64,000 nucleotides of DNA from assembly GCA_014800795.1 (NCBI GenBank), contig JAAVFL010000009.1, positions 62,001 to 126,000 of the forward strand, written 5' to 3'. A program made the position numbers and the translations under genes. Position 1 is the first letter of the stretch. Every line of letters begins with the position of its first letter. This DNA is from Bacteroidales bacterium (lineage in GTDB: Bacteria > Bacteroidota > Bacteroidia > Bacteroidales > Muribaculaceae). Below the pieces are notes generated by a model. It was not told the DNA's origin, ran no database searches, and saw nothing but the letters and a program-made list of their open reading frames with translations. This document shows positions 35,950-44,004 of this stretch, in pieces.

Positions 35950-36681
35950 ATGATTAAGAAACTGATATTCACACTCGTAGCTGGAGCGGCGGCGATTTCT
36001 GCGCAGGCTCAGAACGCTCTCCCTACCGAGACAGTAACTTTTGGCCAGCATACGGAGACTCCCCTGCCAAAGGACTCTGGCGACACATACCGGCGATATA
36101 CCGGAAAACCGGCTGTGGATGCGTTCATCAATGCGCCCATACAGGTTTTCCCGGCCATCGATCCTATGACACGCATGGATATGGCCGACTACTTCAATTC
36201 CGGTTCCCCCAAACCTTCGAAAAACAATTTCAAAGGGGACTGCCGCATCATAAGTGCTGACAACGAGCAGCTTTCCTTCAGCGTCAGCGATGTCTCCGAA
36301 GTGGAACTCTCGTTGCTTCCGATGAAGTCAGACACCATCATAATGGTCGTCACCACTCTGAAAACACCGGTTCAGGACAGTTCGGTGAAGTTCTACAGCT
36401 ATCCTGAATGGGAACCTGTGACTAAGGGAATATTCATGGTGCCGGGACTTGACGAATGGACCGCCAAGGATGCCTCGCTGCCTCGTGAGGATCTCGAAAA
36501 TGCCGTTCCTTTCATTCTGGCAAGCATCACATATCAGCCGGCCACCCGAACCCTCACACTCGAGAACCATCTCGGCGACTACCTCCCGCGCGAAAACGCC
36601 GATAAGGTAAAAGCGTCTCTCCGCGACCGCCTTGTGTACCGATGGACCGGATCCAGGCTACAGCCTGTCAACAGCAAGTAG
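35950..36681 (+). CDS. DUF3256-family secreted protein
   Basis: A 243-residue Bacteroidetes protein of unknown function with a signal peptide (1-20, ending AQAQN). The family pattern is clear: a helix with VDAFINAPIQVFPAIDPMTRMDMADYF, followed by a beta-rich domain (SVSDVSEVELSLLPMKSDTIIMVVTTLKTPVQDS) and a C-terminal LENHLGDYLPRE segment. No catalytic residues recognised. It follows the helicase by 20 bases and precedes xseA, so it is probably co-transcribed. Confidence 0.85.
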   Translation: MIKKLIFTLVAGAAAISAQAQNALPTETVTFGQHTETPLPKDSGDTYRRYTGKPAVDAFINAPIQVFPAIDPMTRMDMADYFNSGSPKPSKNNFKGDCRIISADNEQLSFSVSDVSEVELSLLPMKSDTIIMVVTTLKTPVQDSSVKFYSYPEWEPVTKGIFMVPGLDEWTAKDASLPREDLENAVPFILASITYQPATRTLTLENHLGDYLPRENADKVKASLRDRLVYRWTGSRLQPVNSK

Positions 36682-36763
36682 CTCCCACCCGGCTGCTGTC
36701 TTGCCTGCTGCCTATGCTCAGCGCCGCAGGCGTACGTTTCCCACTACAACCCCTTTACTCCGG

Positions 36764-38062
36764 ATGAATAATTCATTATCACTCCTCGAACTTACCCGCC
36801 TTGTCGCATCGCTTGTGCAACGCCCGGAAACCCAGAACGTATGGGTCACCGCCGAGCTGTCTGATGTCGCCGTCCGCGGCGGCCACTGCTATATGGAGCT
36901 GCTTCAGAAAGACGACCGGGGCCTGCAGGTGGCGAAAGCCCGCGGAGTGATATGGGCAAACACATATCCCCGGATCGACGCCCAGTTTTTCGCCGCCACG
37001 GGTCAGCGCTTTGCAAGCGGACTGAAAGTAATGCTCCGTGTGTCGGCCGCCATGCATCCCGTCTACGGATTCTCACTGGTAGTCACGGCCGTCAACCCTG
37101 AATACACCATGGGTGACCTCCTGCGGCGCCGCCGCGAGATTCTCGAACGTCTCAAAGCCGAGGGTATTCTCAATCTGAACCGCGAGCTGAAATGGGATTG
37201 TGCCGTACCCAACCGTATAGCTATAGTGTCAGCACCCGGAGCCGCCGGTTACGGAGACTTCATGAATCAGCTCCACAACAACCCCGCGCGTCTGCGCTTC
37301 ACCACACGCCTATACCCCGCCATAATGCAGGGAGCATCGGCTCCCCATTCGATTATAGCCGCTCTCGAACAGGTTGCGGCCGAGAGCCATATGTGGGATT
37401 GTGTGGTGATTATCCGCGGCGGTGGCGCCACTTCCGATCTACAGGCATTCGAAGATTACGCTTTGGCCGCAAATGTCGCGCAGTTTCCGCTCCCTGTTGT
37501 GATCGGAATCGGTCACGAACGCGATGTGACAGTACTCGATTATATAGCGAACACACGACTCAAGACCCCTACAGCCGTTGCGGAATGGCTGATCGCCCAG
37601 GGAGAAAATGCCCTGGCGTGGCTCCAGACCACCGGCAACCGCATACTTCAAATAGCTTCGCAACGCATCTCCGGCAACAAAGAGCAACTCGCACATGCCG
37701 AAGGGTTGCTTCCGGTTGTGGCCCGCGGAGCCATAGATCGTGGACTCACACGCATGCGCAATGCCACCTCCGCAATCGAAAACGTAAGCGCCCGCAGACT
37801 CCAGCCACAGCATACCCGCATGCAAATGCTCTTCCAGCAGCTCATACAAGCCGCAGGCCGACGCATAGAGCGTGAACGCACACGGCTCGACAGCTCCGAT
37901 ACCCTTCTATCCGCACTCTCGCCAGCCGCCACTCTCGCCCGAGGCTACTCCATAACGATGCTCGACGGCAAAGCCGTGACCGATCCCTCGCAGGTAAAAC
38001 CCGGCGACGAGCTGACAACCCTTCTCGCCCACGGACAGATAACAGTTACACCAACCCGATAA
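36764..38062 (+). CDS. xseA: Exodeoxyribonuclease VII large subunit
   Basis: Catalytic subunit of ExoVII, which degrades single-stranded DNA from both ends in repair and recombination. Start chosen at the ATG at 36764 (432 residues, MNNSLSLLELTRLVASLVQ). The open frame extends 44 codons upstream into the DUF3256 gene without homology. OB-fold N-terminus (NVWVTAELSDVAVRGGHCYMELL), then the catalytic region (IVSAPGAAGYGDFMNQL, VVIIRGGGATSDLQAFEDYALA, VVIGIGHERDVTVLDYIANTRLKTPTAVAE), a long coiled coil and a C-terminal beta segment (LARGYSITMLDGKAV). xseB follows after 12 bases. Confidence 0.96.
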   Translation: MNNSLSLLELTRLVASLVQRPETQNVWVTAELSDVAVRGGHCYMELLQKDDRGLQVAKARGVIWANTYPRIDAQFFAATGQRFASGLKVMLRVSAAMHPVYGFSLVVTAVNPEYTMGDLLRRRREILERLKAEGILNLNRELKWDCAVPNRIAIVSAPGAAGYGDFMNQLHNNPARLRFTTRLYPAIMQGASAPHSIIAALEQVAAESHMWDCVVIIRGGGATSDLQAFEDYALAANVAQFPLPVVIGIGHERDVTVLDYIANTRLKTPTAVAEWLIAQGENALAWLQTTGNRILQIASQRISGNKEQLAHAEGLLPVVARGAIDRGLTRMRNATSAIENVSARRLQPQHTRMQMLFQQLIQAAGRRIERERTRLDSSDTLLSALSPAATLARGYSITMLDGKAVTDPSQVKPGDELTTLLAHGQITVTPTR

Positions 38063-38074
38063 ACCTATCGCCTT

Positions 38075-38272
38075 ATGCAACCCGTAAAAGAACTTAAATA
38101 CAATCAGGCTGTTGCCGAGCTCGAACAGATTCTTCGCCTGATGCAGAGCGACGAATGCGACATTGACCGCCTCGCGGCTCTCACCCGAAGAGCCACGGAA
38201 CTCATAGCCGAATGCCGCAGCCGCCTGACCGCCACCGAAGAGGAACTGCGCACCATACTCGAACAAAATTAA
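38075..38272 (+). CDS. xseB: Exodeoxyribonuclease VII small subunit
   Basis: A 65-residue helical protein that binds along the XseA coiled coil. The usual pattern is seen: LKYNQAVAELEQILRLMQSDECDIDRLAALTRRATELIAECRSRL. Normal length. It starts 12 bases after xseA, the standard arrangement for a shared transcript. Confidence 0.93.
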   Translation: MQPVKELKYNQAVAELEQILRLMQSDECDIDRLAALTRRATELIAECRSRLTATEEELRTILEQN

Positions 38273-38308
38273 AACCGCATGCGGATGCGGAAGTAGAGAA
38301 AAAATTGC

Positions 38309-38316
38309 TACTTTTG
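38309..38316 (+). promoter_or_regulatory. -7 promoter box before the small protein gene
   Basis: TACTTTTG fits TAnnTTTG, 23 bases before the ATG at 38339. The -33 region is weak. Confidence 0.35.
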
Positions 38317-38338
38317 TACAAATCAAAACTGTACAGAC

Positions 38339-38719
38339 ATGATTGACGAAAATTTGAAAAAACAGCTTGATGCCGACCCCGACGGGCTCGCCACATACGA
38401 ATATATAGCCAACCACATTGAGACATGCGGTGAGGATATGGATCTGCTGATCGACAACATGGAGCGTGTCGATCTCACCGGTCAGTTCATCATATCGGCC
38501 GCGCGTTATCTCCATGCCATAGACGCCGAAGGCTTCGCGCCTTATATTGACCGGCTCGTGGCCATGGGGATCGACAAAGATCGCGAACGCCGCTACCTCG
38601 GAGCCCTCATGGAACAGTTCTACGGAGCCGATTATGCCGGCCGGGCCGCCGAACTGTCGGCTGCCGACAATAATTTCAGGCGCATCTACAAACGCCTCTT
38701 CCCTCAGAGCGCAATCTGA
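38339..38719 (+). CDS. Small cytoplasmic protein of unknown function
   Basis: A 126-residue acidic, mostly helical protein without signal peptide, membrane segment or familiar motif. Features: HIETCGEDMDLLIDNMERVDLTGQFIISAARYLHAID, then a region with conserved-looking RERRYLGALMEQFYGADYAGRA. Codon use matches its neighbours and a promoter box precedes it, so it is very likely a real gene. Lies between xseB (66 bases) and the cyclophilin (32 bases). I do not recognise the family. Confidence 0.75.
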   Translation: MIDENLKKQLDADPDGLATYEYIANHIETCGEDMDLLIDNMERVDLTGQFIISAARYLHAIDAEGFAPYIDRLVAMGIDKDRERRYLGALMEQFYGADYAGRAAELSAADNNFRRIYKRLFPQSAI

Positions 38720-38751
38720 AATCAACTCCACCGTAATTTCCGGAAAAAACA

Positions 38752-39642
38752 ATGAACAAGAAAAGACTAATACCGGTTTTCCTGGTTCTGGCAGCCGCCA
38801 TACTCGTGGCAGGTGCCGTAACCCTCAACAACCGTAAATCATCAGAGACAATGACAGACAACAATACACCAGCTACAGAAACTACGAAATCTACCGCCGA
38901 CGCGACAGTTGAGTTCACCACCACCGAGGGCGACATCACCGTGCGCCTGTTCGGCGACACTCCCCGCCACCGCGACAACTTCCTGAAACTCGTGCGCGAA
39001 GGCTACTACAACGGTGTGCTCTTCCACCGGGTGATAAAAGACTTCATGGTGCAGACCGGTGATCCCGACTCAAAGGATGCACCCGCAGGAAAGATGCTCG
39101 GCACCGGAGGACCAGACTATACTGTCGATGCCGAAATCGTATATCCCCGCCACTTCCACAAGCGTGGTGCTCTGGCTGCCGCCCGTCAGGGCGATCAGGT
39201 GAATCCCGAGCGCAAATCGTCGGGATCGCAGTTCTATATCGTCACCGGAAAAGTATACAACGACTCCACCATCGGCCAGATTGAGCGTCAGATGCAGATG
39301 GCACAGAAACAGCAGATTTTCAACGATCTCGCCAAGGAACATAAGGATTCGATAATGGCATTGCGCCGCAACCGCGATCAGGCAGGCCTTTCAGCCCTTC
39401 AGGACGAACTCATTGCCCTCACAGAGAAGAAAGCTGCCGAGAACCCGGTGGCTCTCACTCCCGAGCAACGCGAAGCATACACCACCGTAGGCGGAACGCC
39501 CCATCTCGACAACCAATACACCGTATTCGGCGAAGTTATCAGCGGCATGGATGTAGTGGAGAAAATTGAGAAAGCCGAGACCAACGGCCAGGATCGCCCG
39601 CTCACCGACGTGCGCATCATCTCCGCCAAAGTTGTGGAATAG
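38752..39642 (+). CDS. Exported cyclophilin-type peptidyl-prolyl isomerase with helical insertion
   Basis: A 296-residue prolyl isomerase that assists folding outside the cytoplasm. The N-terminus is a membrane anchor or signal (LIPVFLVLAAAILVAGAVTL) without lipobox Cys. Cyclophilin core: VEFTTTEGDITVRLF, GVLFHRVIKDFMVQTGDP with the catalytic Arg, SSGSQFYIVTG, then VGGTPHLDNQYTVFGEVISGMDVV. Between the last two segments sits an insertion of about 75 mostly charged, helical residues (IGQIERQMQMAQKQQIFNDL...LTPEQREAY), which standard cyclophilins lack but Bacteroidetes copies can have. It probably mediates dimerisation or substrate contact, as inference. Confidence 0.92.
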   Translation: MNKKRLIPVFLVLAAAILVAGAVTLNNRKSSETMTDNNTPATETTKSTADATVEFTTTEGDITVRLFGDTPRHRDNFLKLVREGYYNGVLFHRVIKDFMVQTGDPDSKDAPAGKMLGTGGPDYTVDAEIVYPRHFHKRGALAAARQGDQVNPERKSSGSQFYIVTGKVYNDSTIGQIERQMQMAQKQQIFNDLAKEHKDSIMALRRNRDQAGLSALQDELIALTEKKAAENPVALTPEQREAYTTVGGTPHLDNQYTVFGEVISGMDVVEKIEKAETNGQDRPLTDVRIISAKVVE

Positions 39643-39682
39643 TCAGCTGCAAGCCCTACAGACAGTGCAGATTCCATATCCC

Positions 39683-39720
39683 GTATAAGTTTTATAAGTG
39701 GAATCTTATAAAACTTATAC
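39683..39720. terminator. Perfect 16-bp hairpin directly before the M16 peptidase start
   Basis: Arms 39683-39698 and 39705-39720 are exact inverse complements with a 6-base loop. It lies 40 bases after the cyclophilin stop and its right arm ends on the base before the TTG start codon at 39721. AT-rich with no separate T-tract. It may end the upstream transcript or mask the ribosome site of the next gene. Confidence 0.65.
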
Positions 39721-40989
39721 TTGCCCAACGACCAACCGCCGAATACTGCTTTGGATATATCCCGCCACATACTGCCCAACGGACTGCGCCTTGTGCATGT
39801 CTACGATCCCTCCACCGCAATGGTGGCGGTCAATACACTGTATAATGTCGGCGCCCGCGATGAGCGACCGGAAATGACAGGCATAGCCCATCTGTTCGAA
39901 CACCTCATGTTCGGAGGATCGGCAAATATAGCAGATTTCGACGGTCAGCTCTCAGCGGCCGGAGGAAACTCCAACGCATGGACCTCCTCCGACTTCACAA
40001 ACTTCTATTGCCTTCTACCCGCCGAAAATCTCGCTACCGCCTTGTGGCTCGAAAGCGACCGCATGCTTCAGCTCGCCTTCTCCGAAAAATCGCTTGAGGT
40101 TCAGCGAAGTGTTGTTATCGAAGAGTTCAAACAGGTATGCCTGAACCGTCCGTACGGCGATATGGACCATCAGTTCCGCGACCTCTGCTATACAGTTCAC
40201 CCCTACCGGATTCCCGTCATAGGAAAGGACTTCACGCACATAGAGAAAGTGATGATGAACGATGTCCGCGACTGGTTCTACCGCCACTATGCCCCGAACA
40301 ACGCCGTGCTGGCCATATGTGGCAACGTCCCGTTCCGGGAAGCCGTGGAACTTGTGGAACACTACTACAGCGACATACCCCGCAGAGACATCGCGCCCCG
40401 GTCACATCAGCATGAACCCGATCAGACTGCCCCTAAGTCGAGGATCATAACCCGCGATGTGCCCCAGACCGCCCTACGCATCGGATACCCTATGTCGCCC
40501 TACGGATCGCAGGCATACTTCGAAGCCGATACTATAAGCGACATCCTCAGCAACGGGCGCTCATCGCGCTTCTACCGCCGCCTGCTGTTGGGATCCGACA
40601 TGTTTACAGAACTCGACGCAAGCATTTCCGGCAGCGAGGAAGAGGGACTTTTCATAATCTCCGCCAAACTTACCGGCAACGGAGAAGAAGCCGAACGGCA
40701 GGCCACGGATGCCATCAACCGCGAACTCCGCATCCTTGCCGCCGAGCCGCCGTCGGAACGCGAACTGCGACGCTGCATAAACCTGCTTGAAAGCAACCGC
40801 ACATTCTCGAACCTCAATTGTCTCGCCGTAGCCCAGACCATCGCAACCGCCGAACTCCATGGCGAGAACCCCGACGACTTCATGCGCCCGTACCGCGCCC
40901 ACACCCCGGCAGCAATCACACGCGCCGCATCAGCCCTCTTCTCCCCCGACCGATCGAATACACTGATTGTACGTCCTTCGGGAAATTGA
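39721..40989 (+). CDS. M16-family zinc metallopeptidase
   Basis: A 422-residue pitrilysin-type peptidase without signal peptide. The inverted zinc motif HLFEH is at residues 59-63 with the more distant Glu in VVIEEFKQ, the usual spacing for active M16B subunits. The C-terminal half repeats the fold and carries the substrate-binding ASISGSEEEGLFIISAKL type segment. A stop codon lies just upstream in frame (39709-39711) and no ATG occurs before homology begins, so the start is TTG at 39721 or TTG at 39751. Both are unusual, and the hairpin abuts the first. Confidence 0.88.
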   Translation: MPNDQPPNTALDISRHILPNGLRLVHVYDPSTAMVAVNTLYNVGARDERPEMTGIAHLFEHLMFGGSANIADFDGQLSAAGGNSNAWTSSDFTNFYCLLPAENLATALWLESDRMLQLAFSEKSLEVQRSVVIEEFKQVCLNRPYGDMDHQFRDLCYTVHPYRIPVIGKDFTHIEKVMMNDVRDWFYRHYAPNNAVLAICGNVPFREAVELVEHYYSDIPRRDIAPRSHQHEPDQTAPKSRIITRDVPQTALRIGYPMSPYGSQAYFEADTISDILSNGRSSRFYRRLLLGSDMFTELDASISGSEEEGLFIISAKLTGNGEEAERQATDAINRELRILAAEPPSERELRRCINLLESNRTFSNLNCLAVAQTIATAELHGENPDDFMRPYRAHTPAAITRAASALFSPDRSNTLIVRPSGN

Positions 40990-41085
40990 CAATTTCCGTA
41001 GGCGGTTTTGTCTACAACCGTGCCGTGGCCTACCGTTATGCTCTAAAACACATAACTTTCCTATACATCTTTTAATCTTTTTTAC

Positions 41086-41093
41086 TATCTTTG
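41086..41093 (+). promoter_or_regulatory. -7 promoter box for the SusD-less receptor operon
   Basis: TATCTTTG, an exact TAnnTTTG match, 84 bases before the receptor start. Transcription should begin at about 41098-41101, inside the left arm of the inverted repeat at 41096. Confidence 0.5.
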
Positions 41094-41095
41094 AA

Positions 41096-41128
41096 GGCTA
41101 AATCCGGCCACGCATGGCGGATTTAGCC
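41096..41128. repeat. Inverted repeat at the transcription start of the receptor operon
   Basis: Perfect 11-bp arms GGCTAAATCCG (41096-41106) and CGGATTTAGCC (41118-41128) with an 11-base spacer. Because it starts only three bases after the -7 box, it could be a repressor operator or a 5'-end stabilising hairpin. Confidence 0.6.
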
Positions 41129-41176
41129 TAAATCTTTGCCAGCCAACAACTAAACTTCATATTTACATTTCGATCT

Positions 41177-43966
41177 ATGAGACGAAAACTATTTTTATCT
41201 CTAATGACATCGGCAATGCTCCCCGCTATGGCTCAGACAGCTGTAGTAACCGGAAGCGTAATCGACGCCGATACCGGCAGCCCGATTCCAGGAGCTGTAA
41301 TCACCATTAAGGATCAAGGAATAACAGTCACGGCAGGCCCTGCCGGCGATTTCCGCATCAGCAATGCCCGCCCCGGCGAGGTAGTGCTACTCATCGAAGC
41401 GCCGGGATATGACGGCTCGGCAGCCCAGACGCGTCTCTTCAACGATCAGAGCGTCAATGCCGGAGTACTCCGTCTATATACCGATTTCGCCGATAACGAA
41501 TTCATCCTCGACAACCAGACTGAACTCCTGATCGACGAATCGATCATGGACGATGAAAACGAATCGGCACAGGCTGTCGGGGCTCTCACAGGTTCAAACG
41601 ACGATATATACTACAAGTTCACACGCTACGGCTACTCGCCCCTCTACTCCAACTACCGCGGCTACCAGAGCACATGGCAGGAGACCTACATCAACTCCCT
41701 CCCCATGAACGACCTTATCCGCGGCGGATTCTCATTCCAGCAGCTCGCAGGTATGACTTCGCGCGCATTCCGCAACAGCACCGCTACAGTAGGCCTGGCA
41801 TCGTCGGCCTACGGCTTCGGAGCCATCGGCGGCAGCCAGAACTTCAATACCACCACCGACACCTACGCCCCCGGCTTCAACGGCTCGCTGAGTTTCACCA
41901 ACTCCAACTACAAATACCGCGCCATGGCAACCTACTCGACCGGTATGATGGACAACGGATTCGCATTCACGGTAAGCGCCATAGGCCGATTCGCCGACGA
42001 GGGTATAGTGCCCGGTACGTTCTACAACGCGGGAGGTCTCTTCTTCTCGGGCGAGAAAATGTTCAACCGCAACCACTCGCTTACACTCACCGCATGGTGC
42101 AACCCCCGTCAGTATGCCAACGGTAAGGCTGTCGTGAAAGAGGTGTTCGACCTCACGGGCGACCACCTCTACAACCCCACGTGGGGTTGGCAGGACGGCA
42201 AGAAGCGCTCCGACAACATCCGCGAGAACTTTGACCCCACCGTAATGCTCAACTGGCTTTACAAAACAGAGAAAACCGTTCTCAACACCGGTGTGGCAGC
42301 CCGCTGGGTTCACTTCGCCCGCACCCGCCTGAGCTACTTCAAGGGCAACGACACCCGCCCCGACTACTACAAGAATCTCCCCTCCTACTACAGCAACCCC
42401 GCCGACAACTCAAACTACAACCCCGAGAAAGCCGCCTACTACACCGAACTCTGGAAGAACGATGAAAGCTTCCGGCAGCTCGATTGGGACGGCTTCTATC
42501 TCACCAACGAACTCAACAACATCCAGAACGAGACACTCCCCTACGACGAGCAGCTCGGATCGACCTACATGCAGCAGATGGAACACTCCAACCAGTTCAA
42601 CTTCATCGTAGGCTCGACCATCAACCAGCGCCTGAACGATTACATGAGCCTTCAGGGAGGTGTTAACCTCAACTACACCCGCACAAGCGACTTCGCTACA
42701 GTAAAAGACCTCCTTGGCGGCCAGTTCTGGTACGATGTCGACGGATTCTCGGAGCGCGAAATCTACAACCCCGAGGCTTCGGCAGACATAATGCAGAACG
42801 ACCTCAACAACCCCGACCGCCGCGCTGTCAAGGGTGACCGCATCGGATGGGATTACAACATCCACGCCCTCAAGGTGGAAGGATGGCTCCAGAACCAGAT
42901 CAACCTCCCGAAATGGGACGTAAACTACGGTCTGAAAATGAACTACGAGCAGTTCTACCGCCACGGCAACATGCGCAACGGACGCGCTCCGGCCAACTCC
43001 TACGGCGACTCAAAGACAATCCATTTCGACGACGCCTCCGTAAAAGCCGGCGTGACATACAAACTCAACGGACGCAACTACTTCACCCTCCAGGCCGAAT
43101 ACGGAACCGTTGCCCCTGTCATCAACGACGTTTACATCTCACCGCGCGTTAAAGACACTACGGTCGACAACGTTCAGAGCACACGCGTGTTCTCCGCCGA
43201 CCTCCGCTATACCTGGAACTATCGCCGCTTCCGCGGTTCAATCTCGGCTTACTTCACCGACATGAGCAATGCACTCGAGCGCTACGGATTCTGGGACGAG
43301 AGCCTCAACGCTTTCTGTAACTTCGCCCTCAACGGCGTTCACCGCCAGTACAAAGGCATCGAACTCGGCATGGCATACCAGATCACTTCGTCGCTTCGCC
43401 TGAGCTTCGCCGGCAACTTCTCGCGCTACCGCTACGCCAACAACCCCATGGGCACACGCTCGGTCGAGAACGGCCTGCAGCCCGACCAGACCAACCAGTT
43501 CTACCTCAAGAACTACTACTGCACCTCTACGCCGCAGACCGCTTTCAACATCGCCGTGGCATACAACGCCCCTAAGATGTGGTTCTTCAACGTAGACGCA
43601 TCGTGGCTGGCCGACTACTACGTTCGTCTGGCATATCCGCGCCACCAGATCATCGACGGTCTGGCAGCTTACGCCGGATCGCCTGAGGAGCTCGACCGCC
43701 TCGTGTCGGAATTCACCGCCCAGGAGAAACTTCCCAACAACTGGGTAGTCAACGCCTCGGTAGGCAAGCTCATTTATCTCAACCGCAAGGTGAGCCTCAA
43801 CCTGAACGTATCGGTAAGCAACCTTATCAACAACCGCAACCTCATCACCCAGGCAACCGAGCAGTTCCGTATCGACACCAAATACTACAACCCGAACGCA
43901 TTCCCCACAAAATACATGTACGCTCAGGGTATCAAGGTGTTCGTAAACGCAGGTATCCGCTTCTGA
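41177..43966 (+). CDS. TonB-dependent outer-membrane receptor, no SusD partner
   Basis: A 929-residue outer-membrane importer. Signal peptide 1-20, carboxypeptidase-regulatory-like domain (about 23-100, VVTGSVIDADTGSPIPGAVITI), a linker, a diverged plug region (LPMNDLIRGGFSFQQLAGM), then a long barrel ending in an aromatic residue (KVFVNAGIRF). Shorter than the SusC of the left locus and without its ALQGK-type plug landmarks, so it belongs to the general TonB-dependent receptor group. First gene of a three-gene operon with two DUF5689 lipoproteins (38 and 29 bases apart). The substrate is not evident; it is not a standard glycan SusCD pair. Confidence 0.88.
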   Translation: MRRKLFLSLMTSAMLPAMAQTAVVTGSVIDADTGSPIPGAVITIKDQGITVTAGPAGDFRISNARPGEVVLLIEAPGYDGSAAQTRLFNDQSVNAGVLRLYTDFADNEFILDNQTELLIDESIMDDENESAQAVGALTGSNDDIYYKFTRYGYSPLYSNYRGYQSTWQETYINSLPMNDLIRGGFSFQQLAGMTSRAFRNSTATVGLASSAYGFGAIGGSQNFNTTTDTYAPGFNGSLSFTNSNYKYRAMATYSTGMMDNGFAFTVSAIGRFADEGIVPGTFYNAGGLFFSGEKMFNRNHSLTLTAWCNPRQYANGKAVVKEVFDLTGDHLYNPTWGWQDGKKRSDNIRENFDPTVMLNWLYKTEKTVLNTGVAARWVHFARTRLSYFKGNDTRPDYYKNLPSYYSNPADNSNYNPEKAAYYTELWKNDESFRQLDWDGFYLTNELNNIQNETLPYDEQLGSTYMQQMEHSNQFNFIVGSTINQRLNDYMSLQGGVNLNYTRTSDFATVKDLLGGQFWYDVDGFSEREIYNPEASADIMQNDLNNPDRRAVKGDRIGWDYNIHALKVEGWLQNQINLPKWDVNYGLKMNYEQFYRHGNMRNGRAPANSYGDSKTIHFDDASVKAGVTYKLNGRNYFTLQAEYGTVAPVINDVYISPRVKDTTVDNVQSTRVFSADLRYTWNYRRFRGSISAYFTDMSNALERYGFWDESLNAFCNFALNGVHRQYKGIELGMAYQITSSLRLSFAGNFSRYRYANNPMGTRSVENGLQPDQTNQFYLKNYYCTSTPQTAFNIAVAYNAPKMWFFNVDASWLADYYVRLAYPRHQIIDGLAAYAGSPEELDRLVSEFTAQEKLPNNWVVNASVGKLIYLNRKVSLNLNVSVSNLINNRNLITQATEQFRIDTKYYNPNAFPTKYMYAQGIKVFVNAGIRF

Positions 43967-44004
43967 TCCGGTAACCAAGTTCCAACCACAACAGAAACAG
44001 AACG

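Noticed and set aside
39683..39720. Invertible promoter flanked by inverted repeats
   Set aside because: Only 6 bases separate the arms, too little for a promoter, and no site-specific recombinase gene is in the window.
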